From: Desulfobacula sp.
Lineage (GTDB): Bacteria > Desulfobacterota > Desulfobacteria > Desulfobacterales > Desulfobacteraceae
DNA length: 64,000 nucleotides
Assembly: GCA_023701135.1 (NCBI GenBank)
Contig: JAMPXP010000002.1
Location: 124,001-188,000 of the forward strand
Reading direction: 5' to 3'
Under the pieces are notes generated by a model, which was not told where the DNA came from, ran no database searches, and saw nothing but the letters and a program-made list of their open reading frames with translations. This document shows positions 22,155 to 32,390 of this stretch, in pieces. Position 1 is the stretch's first letter; every line of letters begins with the position of its first letter. Made by a program: the position numbers and the translations under genes.

Positions 22155-22263
22155 TTATAAATTAATAGGATTTTTTAATTATATGCACCAAAGTTAAATG
22201 GAGATTTGTTCTTTAGCCTTATTTGTTAATCTCACTCAATATTATCAAAAAGGAGGAAGTAAC

Positions 22264-23310
22264 ATGAAAAATCGCTTAAAGGGTATATTCTGTATTTCTC
22301 TTGCCGTAACCATGATGTCGGCATTCAGCGGCGTTGCTTTTGCAAAATCCCTGACGGTTGGCGTGAGCTGGTCAAATTTTCAGGAAGAGCGCTGGAAAAC
22401 AGACGAGGCGGCGATCAAAACGCAGTTGGAGAAGCTGGGCGCAAAATATATCAGCGCCGATGCCCAGGCCGATTCCAGCAAGCAGATTTCCGATGTTGAA
22501 AACCTGATTTCACGAGGTTGTGACGCGCTTATCATCCTGGCATACGATGCGGATGCCATCTCTCCGGCCATTGCCAAGGCCAAGGCCGAGGGAATTCCTG
22601 TTGTCGGCTATGATCGCCTGATTGAAGATCCCTATGCCTTTTATTTGACCTTTGACAACAAGGAAGTCGGCCGGATGCAGGCGGCTGCGGTATTCAAAGT
22701 CAAACCGGCAGGCAACTATGTTTTTATCAAGGGTTCCCCTACGGACCCCAATGCCAACTTTCTGCATGAGGGTCAGCTTGAGGTCTTGAAATCGGCCATG
22801 GATGCCGGCAAAATCAAGAACGTGGGCGAGCAATACACCGAGGGGTGGAAGCCTGAAGTTGCGCAGAAGAATATGGAGCAGATCCTGACGGCCAACAATA
22901 ATAAAGTCGATGCCGTTGTGGCGTCCAACGACGGCACCGCCGGTGGTGTTGTTGCAGCCCTTACCGCCCAGGGTATGGAGGGTATCACGCCGGTATCCGG
23001 ACAGGATGGTGACCACGCCGCCCTGAACCGTGTCGCCAAGGGTATCCAGACCGTTTCCGTTTGGAAGGACGCCCGTGATCTGGGAAAAGCGGCGGCCGAT
23101 ATAGCGGTGGCATTGGCCAACGGCAAGGCAGTCCCCAACGCCATTAAATGGTCGGGAGGACCCAAAGGGATTGAAATGAACGCGATCCTGCTGAAACCGG
23201 TGCCGATTACCAGGGACAACCTGGATACCGTCATCAAAGCCGGATGGGTTAAAAAAGAGGTGGTGTGCCAGGGTGTTAACGGTGCCAATGCACCTGCGGC
23301 CTGTAAATAG
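22264..23310 (+). CDS. xylF: D-xylose ABC transporter periplasmic binding protein
   Basis: Binds xylose in the periplasm and hands it to XylH/XylG. The start at 22264 follows a strong AAAGGAGG, giving 348 aa with a signal peptide ([18 protein letters not shown]..., cleavage near AFA-KSL). The mature part matches type I pentose-binding proteins: [64 protein letters not shown] and [14 protein letters not shown]. It is the first gene of xylFHG and is followed by a stem-loop that could raise its level over the membrane parts. Confidence 0.93.
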   Translation: MKNRLKGIFCISLAVTMMSAFSGVAFAKSLTVGVSWSNFQEERWKTDEAAIKTQLEKLGAKYISADAQADSSKQISDVENLISRGCDALIILAYDADAISPAIAKAKAEGIPVVGYDRLIEDPYAFYLTFDNKEVGRMQAAAVFKVKPAGNYVFIKGSPTDPNANFLHEGQLEVLKSAMDAGKIKNVGEQYTEGWKPEVAQKNMEQILTANNNKVDAVVASNDGTAGGVVAALTAQGMEGITPVSGQDGDHAALNRVAKGIQTVSVWKDARDLGKAAADIAVALANGKAVPNAIKWSGGPKGIEMNAILLKPVPITRDNLDTVIKAGWVKKEVVCQGVNGANAPAACK

Positions 23311-23322
23311 GACTTGATTTTC

Positions 23323-23357
23323 AAAGGGCGTTCCATATAAATTTTGGAACGTCCTTT
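23323..23357 (+). terminator. stem-loop between xylF and xylH (attenuating or mRNA-protecting)
   Basis: AAAGGGCGTTCC (23323-23334) pairs with GGAACGTCCTTT (23346-23357) across an 11-nt loop, with one G-U pair. No long U run follows, so it is more likely a partial terminator or 3' end stabiliser, as often found behind binding-protein genes. Confidence 0.5.
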
Positions 23358-23390
23358 CTTATTTGAAGACAACCATACGGGAAAAACGAA

Positions 23391-24620
23391 ATGCCCGACC
23401 TGATGCAACAAACACCTGTAGAGGAGCAAGCACTGTCTCGATGCCTCAAACAGGCTGAAATCGACACCCGCATGCTGGCCATGGTCATCGCCCTCATAGC
23501 GATATGGGTAACACTGAATTTTTTGACCGATGGTATCTTTTTTACTGCCAGAAACATGTACAATCTGGCAGTCCAATCCAGCGTCGTCGGGATTATGGCG
23601 ACGGGCATGGTCCTGGTGATCGTTTGCCGGCAGATTGATCTATCCGTGGGGTCTGTGCTGGGTTTCACAGGAATGGTCATTGCCTTTCTGCAGGTGCACG
23701 TATTTTCTCTCGGCGCGGCCTGGAACTGGCCCTTGACAATTCTTTGCGGACTGGTCTTGGGCGGGATAATTGGATTGTGGCAGGGGTGGTGGATCGCCTA
23801 TCGCGGTGTACCCTCCTTTGTCACTACCCTGGCAGGCCTTTTGATGTTCCGCGGCGCAGCCTATCTGGTCACCGACGGCCGCACCGTGGCGCCCATGGAC
23901 AAAACCTATCAAATCCTGGGGGGCGGCCTTGACGGCTCCATTGGAGCGCGGTGGAGTTGGATCTTTGCCATTGCGGTCATCGCCTGGATGCTTATCCACT
24001 GCATGGTGTCACGCAGAAGCTGCATAAAATACGGGTTTAAAGTCAAACCCATGTGGATTCAAATACTTTTACTGGCCATTGGAGCTGCCCTGGTCTGCGG
24101 TTTTGTCATGTTGATGAACGCATACCACAAACCCAGAACCGAAATTTCGCGCGGCATACCCGTGCCGGTCCTGATCATGATCTGTGTTGTGGTGGCGATG
24201 AACCTTCTGACCAAAATTACCCGCTTCGGCCGTTATGTCTTTGCCATTGGCGGTAACCCTGAAGCAGCCGAGCTGTCCGGTATCCATGTTAAAAAAATCA
24301 CCGCCTTTGTGTTTATGGTCATGGGTATCCTCTGCGCTGTGGCAGCCGTGATTACCACGGCGCGTTTAAACGCCGGGGCCAACTCCATGGGCACCCTGGC
24401 CGAACTCAACGTCATTGCCGCGGCCGTCATCGGCGGCACTTCCCTGGCAGGCGGACAGGGAACCATTATTGGCGCCATCCTGGGTGCCGTCATCATGCAA
24501 AGCCTGGACAGCGGCATGGTACTGTTGGGTATATCCAGCGCCATGCGCCAGGTCGTTATCGGCACCGTGCTGATCCTTGCCGTATGGTTTGACGTCGTTT
24601 ATAACAGGAACAGGCCTTAG
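23391..24620 (+). CDS. xylH: D-xylose ABC transporter permease
   Basis: Inner-membrane channel of the xylose importer, 409 aa with about ten hydrophobic segments. Family landmarks are [21 protein letters not shown] near residue 50, [20 protein letters not shown] near 80, [20 protein letters not shown] near 140 and [19 protein letters not shown] near 283, followed by [19 protein letters not shown]. Motif order and length match XylH. It is 11 bp from xylG. Confidence 0.93.
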   Translation: MPDLMQQTPVEEQALSRCLKQAEIDTRMLAMVIALIAIWVTLNFLTDGIFFTARNMYNLAVQSSVVGIMATGMVLVIVCRQIDLSVGSVLGFTGMVIAFLQVHVFSLGAAWNWPLTILCGLVLGGIIGLWQGWWIAYRGVPSFVTTLAGLLMFRGAAYLVTDGRTVAPMDKTYQILGGGLDGSIGARWSWIFAIAVIAWMLIHCMVSRRSCIKYGFKVKPMWIQILLLAIGAALVCGFVMLMNAYHKPRTEISRGIPVPVLIMICVVVAMNLLTKITRFGRYVFAIGGNPEAAELSGIHVKKITAFVFMVMGILCAVAAVITTARLNAGANSMGTLAELNVIAAAVIGGTSLAGGQGTIIGAILGAVIMQSLDSGMVLLGISSAMRQVVIGTVLILAVWFDVVYNRNRP

Positions 24621-24631
24621 GGAGAATCGGC

Positions 24632-25381
24632 ATGAATCAAACCCCGTTGGTAGAGATGATCAATATCCACAAGCGCTTCGGCGGTGTCCATGCGGTTAAA
24701 GGGGTGAATCTGGATCTTTACCCCGGCGAGGTCGTCGGTATTGTCGGTCACAACGGTGCCGGCAAAACCGTCACCATAAAGGCGCTTTCCGGGGCTATCC
24801 CCTGTGATGAAGGTGAAATCCGCATCAGCGGAGAAAAGGTCAGCATCCGGTCACCCCGTGATGCCCGAAAATACGGCATCGAAACCATCTATCAGACCCT
24901 GGCCCTGGCCGACAATCTGAACGCGCCCGAAAATCTGTTCCTGGGCCGTGAAATCATGACAGCTTACGGGACCCTCAACGATCGTGCCATGGAGAACGAG
25001 GCCCGCAAGGTTATTGATCGGCTGAATCCCAATTTTAAAAACATCACGGATGCGGTTAAGAACATGTCGGGCGGTCAGCGGCAATCCGTGGCCATTGCCA
25101 GGGCCATTTATTTTAACGCCAAAATCCTGATCATGGATGAGCCAACCGCAGCGCTTGGCCCCCAGGAGACAGCCATGGTCGCCAAGCTGATCAAGCAGCT
25201 TAAAAGCGAGGGTATCGGCATATTTTTGATCAGCCATGATCTGCATGACGTATTTGACCTTTCGGATCGTGTCGCGGTTATTAAAAACGGCCGGCTGATC
25301 GGTACGCGGCGAACCTGTGAAGTCACTAAGGAAGACGTCCTTGGCATGATCATCATGGGCAAGCTTCCTGAAACGGCATGA
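24632..25381 (+). CDS. xylG: sugar ABC transporter ATP-binding protein, single-domain
   Basis: ATPase for xylose import. It has Walker [15 protein letters not shown] (about 43), signature [14 protein letters not shown] (about 146), Walker [13 protein letters not shown] and switch His in [11 protein letters not shown]. At 249 aa it is one nucleotide-binding domain, whereas E. coli XylG is a tandem of two (about 510 aa). The stop at 25381 is clean and the next gene converges on it, so this looks like a natural half-size form (FrcA-like), working as a homodimer, rather than a truncation. Confidence 0.88.
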   Translation: MNQTPLVEMINIHKRFGGVHAVKGVNLDLYPGEVVGIVGHNGAGKTVTIKALSGAIPCDEGEIRISGEKVSIRSPRDARKYGIETIYQTLALADNLNAPENLFLGREIMTAYGTLNDRAMENEARKVIDRLNPNFKNITDAVKNMSGGQRQSVAIARAIYFNAKILIMDEPTAALGPQETAMVAKLIKQLKSEGIGIFLISHDLHDVFDLSDRVAVIKNGRLIGTRRTCEVTKEDVLGMIIMGKLPETA

Positions 25382-25405
25382 TTTATCGTAAGGAATTGGT
25401 GACCA

Positions 25406-26458
25406 TCAGGCTGAAAATTTCAAAATGAGCTGGTGGCGATAGCTCCTGCCCGGCTCAAGAAGGGTTGACGGAAAATCAGCCCTGTTGGGTGAGTCTGGAA
25501 AATGCTGCGCTTCAAGACAGAATCCGTGCCGAACTTGAATCGGCTCTCTGTTTTTTCCGATTTGTTTTTCATCAAGGGTGTTGCCTGAATAAAACTGAAG
25601 ACCCGGCTGGGTGGCGAAAAGATCCATTTTCCTGCCTGAAAAAGGATCATAGACGACGGCTGCCGGAATATCCGGACTGCCATTAGAATTCAATACATAG
25701 TTATGGTCATATCCGTGACCAAAGATGAGCTGGTTATGATCATGGCCGATTCTTTTTCCAATGGCACACGGCTGCCTGAAATCAAACGGGGTATCTTCAA
25801 CCTCTATCATGTTGCCTGTGGGAATACAGTCCTGATCAACTTCGGTAAAAGCGGCTGCATTGATGGTCAACTCATGGTCAAGAATAGATTTTTGACTGTC
25901 CCCGGTCAGGTTAAAATAAATATGGCTGGTGAGATTGATATGGGTTTTCTTATCGGTCACAGCCTTGTAATCAATGATTAGTTCATCCCTGTCGGTTAAC
26001 GAATAGATGACCTGAGTATCAAGATTTCCCGGAAACCCCTCTTCCCTGTCAAGGCTATGATACCTCAGTTCCAGGCATTCCTGACCATTTTTGTTTATCA
26101 TCCCGGCTTTCCATATTTTTTGATCAAATCCGCACGTTCCGCCGTGAAGATGATGGTTTCCATGATTTTTTGATATCCGGTATTCCGTGTTGTCCAATAC
26201 AAATCTTGCATCCTTTATCCGGTTGGCATATCTGCCGATGATTGCGCCGAAATACTGGTTGTGGTTCCGGTATTGTTCCAGGGTATCGTATCCAATGGTT
26301 ATTTCACCGATCTGTCCGTTTTTGTCCGGGGTTTTGATGGAATGAACAATTCCCCCATAGTTGAGAATCTCTATTTCAATATGATTGGTATTTTTTAACC
26401 GATAAAGGGTTACGATGCGGTCCTGATCAATCATCCCGAAAGGTTGAGGTGTTATCAT
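25406..26458 (-). CDS. galM: aldose 1-epimerase (mutarotase)
   Basis: Interconverts alpha and beta anomers of aldoses, feeding the correct anomer to xylose isomerase. The 350-aa protein has NRIDARF-like [10 protein letters not shown] near residue 75, the catalytic His in [14 protein letters not shown] near 98, the second His in [12 protein letters not shown] near 234 and the Glu region [18 protein letters not shown] near 288. It converges on xylG with a 24-bp gap and probably belongs to the xylose module. The 206 bp between it and glnE hold no other gene. Confidence 0.92.
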   Translation of the reverse strand: MITPQPFGMIDQDRIVTLYRLKNTNHIEIEILNYGGIVHSIKTPDKNGQIGEITIGYDTLEQYRNHNQYFGAIIGRYANRIKDARFVLDNTEYRISKNHGNHHLHGGTCGFDQKIWKAGMINKNGQECLELRYHSLDREEGFPGNLDTQVIYSLTDRDELIIDYKAVTDKKTHINLTSHIYFNLTGDSQKSILDHELTINAAAFTEVDQDCIPTGNMIEVEDTPFDFRQPCAIGKRIGHDHNQLIFGHGYDHNYVLNSNGSPDIPAAVVYDPFSGRKMDLFATQPGLQFYSGNTLDEKQIGKNREPIQVRHGFCLEAQHFPDSPNRADFPSTLLEPGRSYRHQLILKFSA

Positions 26459-26664
26459 CCAATAATCTCTTTTTTTTAAAAAGTGAAGTGCCGGTAAATC
26501 ATAACAGAGCAGGTGATATTTTCAAGTTCCGAATAAACATGAATATAAAAAGCGGGACCGGTATGCCATGTAAACGAACCAGGAATCCATTTTCGTCTAT
26601 TCCTTGATAAAAATTCCATCCGATATTATGGTGGGATTTTAAAATTTTAATTCCAGGTGGAAAA

Positions 26665-29556
26665 TTGAATCATCCCGACATAGCGTGTATCTTCCCGAAG
26701 GTGGGCGAACCCCTTGCAGCATCTATTCAGAACCGGCTTGACGCCATAGCCGGAAGCATTAAACAGCAGGGCCTTGATATCACCCTTTCCCCAGCCCTGG
26801 CCCCTGATTTGATCAAGGCTGTTTTTTTCAGCGAGTATATTGCCTCTCAACTGAGCCGGAACCCTGGTATCTTGAAAGCGTTCATAGACTCACGGGACCT
26901 GGAAACCGCTTATTCCGAAGAGACCTACGCCCTGAGGCTTGAAAAATTAATTTCAAAGGATATGGATACGGCAAGGGTCAGGGAAATCCTGCTTCAGGCC
27001 AAGGTCTATGAAACCATCCGGATCGCATGGCGGGACCTGACCGGAAAAGCCCCGCTTGAGGAAACCCTCCGGGATCTTTCCGGCCTTGCCGATGCCGTGG
27101 TCTCCAAGGCCATGGGCAGCATTTATGACGCCCTTTGCAGCCGCCACGGCCTGCCCGCGGACCCCGATGGAAATTTCCAGAGACTCATTGTGCTGGCCAT
27201 GGGCAAACTGGGGGCAGGAGAATTGAATTTTTCCTCGGACCTGGATCTCATCTTTGTCTATCCCAGGGAAGGCCATACCACCGGCCAGGACAGGATTTCC
27301 AACGAAGAATTCTTCGTTAAAGCCTGCCGTCTGTTTTTAAAATTTTTTTCCTCGGGGTCCCATGAAAATACCCTTTACCGGATTGACACCCGGTTGCGGC
27401 CCTTTGGCGATGGCGGCCCCCTGGTCATGAGCAGCTTTTCCTTTGAAGAATATTACCAAGCCCAGGGCAGGGAATGGGAAAGATATGCCATGATCAAGGC
27501 AAGGCCGGTGGCGGGCGATATCGAGGCAGGGCTCAGGCTTTTGAAAAATTTGAATGCCTTTATCTACAGGCGCTATTTTGATTATGGCTCCTTTGATTCC
27601 TTCCGGGATATGAAAAACAGGATCATGCTTCAGGTCACCCATAAAAAATTAAAACACAATATCAAGCTGGGGGCCGGCGGCATCCGGGAGATTGAATTTT
27701 TCGGGCAATTGTTCCAGCTCATCCGGGGAGGGGTTGAACCCACATTCCAGGAGCGAAGCATTCTCAAGGTCCTGGACCTGCTGGAATCCCATCAATGTAT
27801 CAATGAAACCACAAAAAACGACCTCAAAACCGCCTATTGCTTTTTGAGAATGGTGGAAAACAGGCTCCAGGCCTATGCAGACCTCCAAACCCACGATATC
27901 CCGGAAAAAGAAGACCAGCGGACGATTCTGGCCCTTTCCATGGGATATGACGAATGGGAAGGGTTTCTCAAGGATCTCCAGTATCATATGCAACGGGTTC
28001 ACCATCATTTCAACCAACTGCTGTTGACGGAAGAAGCTGAACCGCCTGACAAACCCGCCCAGGCCCTGAAAGAATTGTGGATCAATATCAATGACCCCCA
28101 GTTCACGGCGGATGCCGTGGCCGTCCAGGGGTTTAAGGACCCGGACCGGGTTCTGGACATCCTCAGATCCCTTGAGGAACATCCCAATACCCGGCGGTTG
28201 ACATCCAATGGAAGAAAAAAACTGGCACGGCTCATTCCGGTGATGGTCCGGAAAATAGGGGCCCAGGATGACCCTGAGCCCCTATTGATCAAACTGGTTG
28301 ATCTGATCATCACCATTGAAAGAAGAACCTGCTACCTGTCTCTTCTGATTGAAAATAAAACCGCCCTGGATACCCTCATCACCCTTGCGAAAAAAAGCCC
28401 CTGGATCATCCGGTTTCTTTCAAAACATCCGGCCCTGCTGGATGAACTCATGCATCCGTCCACCCTGTACTCTCCGCCGGGCAAAAAAGCCCTGGAAAAT
28501 GAGATGGAAAGACGTATGGCCGGAATCCCTTCCGGTGAAACCGAATTCCTGCTGGAGGAGGTGTGTATTTTCCGCCAGGTCAATATGCTGAGGGTTGCTG
28601 CCGCCGATGTCAGCGGGAATTATCCCTTGATGAAGGTCAGTGACCATCTGACCTATATTGCGGAAACCGTTCTCGACCGGGTGCTCCGCATCGCCTGGGA
28701 TATTGTGGCGCAAAAATATGGAATTCCCGGCGGCGTATCCGGGCAAAGCATGGATGACTGCGGGTTTGCCATTGTGGCCTACGGCAAGGTGGGCGGGCTG
28801 GAAATGGGGTATAAATCGGATCTGGACATTGTTTTCCTTCACAAAGGGGAGTCCGGTGTCACCAAAGGCCAGGCCAAGGGCATCGACACCCTCCGGTTCT
28901 ATTCAAACCTGGGCCAGAGAATCGTCAATGCCCTCACCGTACACACCCCGGCCGGCACCCTCTATGGGGCGGACATGAGGCTCAGGCCCGGAGGGGCCTC
29001 GGGGATGATTGTGTCCCATATCGAGGCCTTTGAAGACTATCTGAAACACCAGGCCTGGACCTGGGAACACCAGGCCTTGATCCGGGCAAGAGTTGTGGCC
29101 GGGGATCAAACCCTGGGGTCACGATTTGATGACATCAGAAAAGCGGTTCTGATCGAAAAAAGGGATGCTTTGGTGCTAAAAAAAGAAGTGGCTGAGATGC
29201 GGGAAAGGGTCAGGGAAGAGCATTTGAAAGCCTCAAAGGGCTTTTTTGATTTAAAGCAGTCCCGGGGGGGAATCGTGGATATTGAATTTCTGGTTCAATA
29301 CCTGATCTTAAAACATGCCCATGACTGCCCGGATCTGACAATCTGGACGGATAATATGAGACTTCTTGAAAGCCTGAACGCCGAGGAGATCATTACGGAC
29401 TGCGAGAGTGAAAGGCTTCAGAATGCCTACCTGTCCATGCGAAAATCCATACACAGCCTGAGCCTCCAGGAGAAAAACCCTGTGGTCCCGGTCTCCTCGT
29501 TTTCAGAGACCGGAAAACAGGTCACACAAATCTATGATAAATACCTGGGAGATTGA
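26665..29556 (+). CDS. glnE: bifunctional glutamine synthetase adenylyltransferase/deadenylylase
   Basis: Controls glutamine synthetase by adding or removing AMP, in response to PII state. At 963 aa it has the usual two-lobed structure: an N-terminal nucleotidyltransferase domain with GELNFSSDLDLIFVYP (about 187-202) and a C-terminal one with GYKSDLDIVFLHKG (about 713), each followed by a helical regulatory domain (GGIREIEFFGQLFQLIRGG; RGGIVDIEFLVQYL). The start is TTG at 26665 with AGGTGG just upstream; no better ATG lies near. It converges on dctM with a 15-bp gap. Confidence 0.95.
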   Translation: MNHPDIACIFPKVGEPLAASIQNRLDAIAGSIKQQGLDITLSPALAPDLIKAVFFSEYIASQLSRNPGILKAFIDSRDLETAYSEETYALRLEKLISKDMDTARVREILLQAKVYETIRIAWRDLTGKAPLEETLRDLSGLADAVVSKAMGSIYDALCSRHGLPADPDGNFQRLIVLAMGKLGAGELNFSSDLDLIFVYPREGHTTGQDRISNEEFFVKACRLFLKFFSSGSHENTLYRIDTRLRPFGDGGPLVMSSFSFEEYYQAQGREWERYAMIKARPVAGDIEAGLRLLKNLNAFIYRRYFDYGSFDSFRDMKNRIMLQVTHKKLKHNIKLGAGGIREIEFFGQLFQLIRGGVEPTFQERSILKVLDLLESHQCINETTKNDLKTAYCFLRMVENRLQAYADLQTHDIPEKEDQRTILALSMGYDEWEGFLKDLQYHMQRVHHHFNQLLLTEEAEPPDKPAQALKELWININDPQFTADAVAVQGFKDPDRVLDILRSLEEHPNTRRLTSNGRKKLARLIPVMVRKIGAQDDPEPLLIKLVDLIITIERRTCYLSLLIENKTALDTLITLAKKSPWIIRFLSKHPALLDELMHPSTLYSPPGKKALENEMERRMAGIPSGETEFLLEEVCIFRQVNMLRVAAADVSGNYPLMKVSDHLTYIAETVLDRVLRIAWDIVAQKYGIPGGVSGQSMDDCGFAIVAYGKVGGLEMGYKSDLDIVFLHKGESGVTKGQAKGIDTLRFYSNLGQRIVNALTVHTPAGTLYGADMRLRPGGASGMIVSHIEAFEDYLKHQAWTWEHQALIRARVVAGDQTLGSRFDDIRKAVLIEKRDALVLKKEVAEMRERVREEHLKASKGFFDLKQSRGGIVDIEFLVQYLILKHAHDCPDLTIWTDNMRLLESLNAEEIITDCESERLQNAYLSMRKSIHSLSLQEKNPVVPVSSFSETGKQVTQIYDKYLGD

Positions 29557-29571
29557 AAGGGGCGCGCCGGA

Positions 29572-30852
29572 TCAGGAAATAAACACCAGGCTGAGCCAGG
29601 GCCAGTAGGTAATGATGAGGACGGCCAGCAGCAGCACCATCATAAACGGGACCGTGGCCCTGTAAATTTCAATAATGGGTTTGTTAAACCGGTATCCGGC
29701 AATGAAAAGATTCATCCCCACCGGTGGGGTCAGGTATCCGATCTGCATATTGGCCAGAAAAACAATGCCCAGATGAACGGGATCAACCCCATACTCCTGG
29801 GCGATGGGCAATATCAGCGGCACCATGATGATGATGGCCGAAAAGATATCCAGCATGGTGCCGAGAATCAGGAGGAAAATATTCAGAAGAATCAGGAAAA
29901 CAAATTTGCTGCCGATGAAAATTTTACACAGATTGAAAATTTTCATGGGAACTTCGGCATCAATGAGAAAATTTGTAAATGCCAGGCAGACCCCGAGGAT
30001 CAGAAGGATACCCCCCACCATGATCATGGATTCCCGGATGATGCCGGGAAGATCCCTGAGTTTCACTTCCCGGTAGACCAGGACCTCTATGACCAGAACA
30101 TACATGGCCGTTACGGCGGCGGCTTCTGAAACGGCAAAATACCCGGAATAGACGCCGCTGAACACAAAGATCGGCAGGGGAATCTCCCAGACGGATTCCC
30201 GGAGGGCTGCAAGAACGTTTTCCAGGGTAAACGGTGTCAGGGGAATCGGATTTTTCCGGTTTTCCCAGATACTCCACACCGAGAGAAGAACAACCATCAA
30301 AATCGCCGGTAATATTCCTGCAATGAACAGCTTTTCAATGGTTACCGCCTGTCCTGCATCCATCTGCTGGGCAATGACCCCGTAGAGGATGAGGGGAAGG
30401 GAGGGCGGCAGCAGCAGGCCCAGGCTCCCGGAGGTGGTCACCAGCCCCAGGCTGAAATTGTCCCTGTACCCCACCTGTTTCAGGGCAGGATACAAAAGGG
30501 CGCCCATGGCCACAATGGTGACGCCGGAGGCGCCGGTCAATGCCGTAAAAACGGCACAGACCACGAAAGCGACAATGGCAAGCCCGCCCGGTACCCATCC
30601 CAGCAGGGCCTGGGTCAGCCGCACAAGACGTTCCGAGGTCCTGGTCCGGCTCAGGATATAGCCTGCAAAGGTGAACAGGGGCAGGGCAATCAGGATGGGG
30701 GTGTCGGCAATGCGGTAAAGCTCTATGGCCATGACGGACAGATCAATATCACCGGCATGGAATCCCAGCATGGCTCCGGCAATGATGACGGAAAACAGCG
30801 GAGCCCCGAGAAAGGCAAAGACAAGGATGATGCCGGTCAGGAAAAGGGTCAT
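29572..30852 (-). CDS. dctM: TRAP transporter large permease (DctM)
   Basis: Large membrane subunit of a tripartite ATP-independent periplasmic transporter, driven by an ion gradient. The 426-aa protein has about 12 hydrophobic segments and DctM landmarks such as IALPLFTFAGYIL, LTGASGVTIVAMGALLYPAL, TSGSLGLLLPPSLPLILYG near residue 145, and MQIGYLTPPVGMNLFIAG near 373. It overlaps dctQ by 4 bp. Substrate is unknown. Confidence 0.93.
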   Translation of the reverse strand: MTLFLTGIILVFAFLGAPLFSVIIAGAMLGFHAGDIDLSVMAIELYRIADTPILIALPLFTFAGYILSRTRTSERLVRLTQALLGWVPGGLAIVAFVVCAVFTALTGASGVTIVAMGALLYPALKQVGYRDNFSLGLVTTSGSLGLLLPPSLPLILYGVIAQQMDAGQAVTIEKLFIAGILPAILMVVLLSVWSIWENRKNPIPLTPFTLENVLAALRESVWEIPLPIFVFSGVYSGYFAVSEAAAVTAMYVLVIEVLVYREVKLRDLPGIIRESMIMVGGILLILGVCLAFTNFLIDAEVPMKIFNLCKIFIGSKFVFLILLNIFLLILGTMLDIFSAIIIMVPLILPIAQEYGVDPVHLGIVFLANMQIGYLTPPVGMNLFIAGYRFNKPIIEIYRATVPFMMVLLLAVLIITYWPWLSLVFIS

Positions 30853-31358
30853 GGGATCTTCTTTCTGACTGGATTGGAAAGGGTGGTAACGGATAAGAGC
30901 AGGTATCTGAGGCAGATGACGGCAAAGGCCAGGGGGATGATGCTTTCACAGACCCAGGCCGGGATGCCGGAAAAGGCAATGATCCCTTCCGATTTTTCCA
31001 GCATGACAAAGTCCAGGCTGAAATAGGCCATGGCGGCGCAGATAAGGGCGGTGAAAATCCCCACCAAAACCGTTGAAAATTTTTTGACAGGGTGTGGAAG
31101 ATATCGCGAAACCAGGTCGATATTGATATGGTTGTTGTTCCGGCTGGCCACCATGGCTCCCACAAGGCTTATCCACAGCACCAGGATACGGATCAGCTCA
31201 TCCCCGAAATTCATGCCCGAATCAAAAAGATTTCTTAAAATGATTTGAAAAACGGCAATAAATATCATGACCAGAAGAAGGCCGATGAGGACGCTGTCTT
31301 CAATTTTTTGAAGAATTTGGATGCCTTTCCGGAGGCTGTCTGTGGTTTTATTGGCCAT
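30849..31358 (-). CDS. dctQ: TRAP transporter small permease (DctQ)
   Basis: Small four-helix membrane subunit of the TRAP transporter, 169 aa. It has the DctQ pattern MIFIAVFQIILRNLFDSGMN near residue 36 and ELIRILVLWISLVGAMVASR near 60, followed by HINIDLVSRYLP. It overlaps dctP by 11 bp and dctM by 4 bp, so P, Q and M are probably made together. Confidence 0.9.
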   Translation of the reverse strand: MANKTTDSLRKGIQILQKIEDSVLIGLLLVMIFIAVFQIILRNLFDSGMNFGDELIRILVLWISLVGAMVASRNNNHINIDLVSRYLPHPVKKFSTVLVGIFTALICAAMAYFSLDFVMLEKSEGIIAFSGIPAWVCESIIPLAFAVICLRYLLLSVTTLSNPVRKKIP

Positions 31359-32388
31359 TGGCTTTGTTGGAATGGAAAGCCTCCAGAAGGCCGTTTAATT
31401 TGTCCACGACATCCCTGGGGAGAACTCCGGAGTCCACCATTTCCTGGGAGGCCTGCCCGGCAATCCTGTACCATTCCTCCAGATTCTGTTTTGAAGGGGT
31501 GGTAAAGGTAATGCCGCGGCTTTTAAGGGTCTCAACGGCCTCAATATCATCTTTCCGGTTCTGGATATCAATTTCATTTAAGGCCGAGGTCATGACCCGG
31601 GTGATGATCCCGCGGTCGGCCTCATTGATCTTCATAAACTGGGGTTTATCAATGGCCAGCACGGCGTAAAGATAAATCAGGGGAATATTCATGACATATT
31701 TGATCTGGGTGTGCCATTGAAGGACAACGGCGCCCATGGGGGAGGTGCCGATGGTGTCGATGAGGCCTGCCTGAAGGCTGGTTCTGACGTCGGAAATGGG
31801 CAGGGGAATCGGGGTAATGCCGAAGACCTTGATGGAATCCTGGCTGATATGGTCATTGTCGGGAATCCAGACCTTTCGTTTTTTCAAATCCGCCACCGTC
31901 TCAACGGGCTCCTTGGACATGATATAGGCAAATCCGCCGCCGATGATGCCGAAAACAACGAATCCGGCATTGTCGAGGCCTTCAATGATATAGGAATCCA
32001 TAAATTGCCGGATATGGTCCACTTCCTCAAGGCTCTGAAATTTAAAGGGCTGGGCATAGATCTGGTTGGCCGGGAAAAACTGGGAAAGGCTGCCGGCCAC
32101 AAAGGCGCCTCCCTGCAACTGGCCGATGCGGACCTTTCTTAACACCGCATTGTCGTTTCCCATGACACCGCCGGGATAAAATTTGATGGTGACCCGGTTT
32201 TCGGTTTCTTTTGCAACCTGGTCTGCGCCCTTCCGCATTTTTTCCATCCACATGGACCCTTCCGGGGAAAGGGTGGCGATCTTTAAGGTGGCGGCAGATG
32301 CCGTTGCGGTCAAAAATATGAACAACAGCAGCAACCCTGCCGGACGGGCAATCCATTTTGAAACCATGGGCCTCTTCATTTCAATCAT
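31348..32388 (-). CDS. dctP: TRAP transporter substrate-binding protein (DctP)
   Basis: Periplasmic solute-binding subunit, 346 aa, with a signal peptide (hydrophobic residues about 17-31, cleavage near ASA-ATL). The mature part has LKIATLSPEGSMWMEKMRKG, KFYPGGVMGNDNAVLRKV and the conserved substrate-clamp region KRKVWIPDNDHISQ. Its immediate upstream neighbour is a TatT lipoprotein, which defines a TPR-associated TRAP system. The substrate cannot be read from sequence; carboxylates are usual. Confidence 0.9.
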   Translation of the reverse strand: MIEMKRPMVSKWIARPAGLLLLFIFLTATASAATLKIATLSPEGSMWMEKMRKGADQVAKETENRVTIKFYPGGVMGNDNAVLRKVRIGQLQGGAFVAGSLSQFFPANQIYAQPFKFQSLEEVDHIRQFMDSYIIEGLDNAGFVVFGIIGGGFAYIMSKEPVETVADLKKRKVWIPDNDHISQDSIKVFGITPIPLPISDVRTSLQAGLIDTIGTSPMGAVVLQWHTQIKYVMNIPLIYLYAVLAIDKPQFMKINEADRGIITRVMTSALNEIDIQNRKDDIEAVETLKSRGITFTTPSKQNLEEWYRIAGQASQEMVDSGVLPRDVVDKLNGLLEAFHSNKANGQ

Positions 32389-32390
32389 GT

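Larger units (their letters stand above)
21857..22263. promoter_or_regulatory. AT-rich divergent control region between xylR-xylA-xylB and xylFHG
   Basis: This 407-bp gap has no credible gene. It is much more AT-rich than its surroundings. It contains a long inverted repeat (TAATATTT / AAATATTA, 21930-21954) nearer xylR and a promoter with nested palindrome nearer xylF, listed separately. Either palindrome could be a ROK operator. Confidence 0.6.

Noticed and set aside
22198-22263. Upstream extension of xylF by 22 codons
   Set aside because: The strong AAAGGAGG stands just before the ATG at 22264, and the signal peptide begins there.
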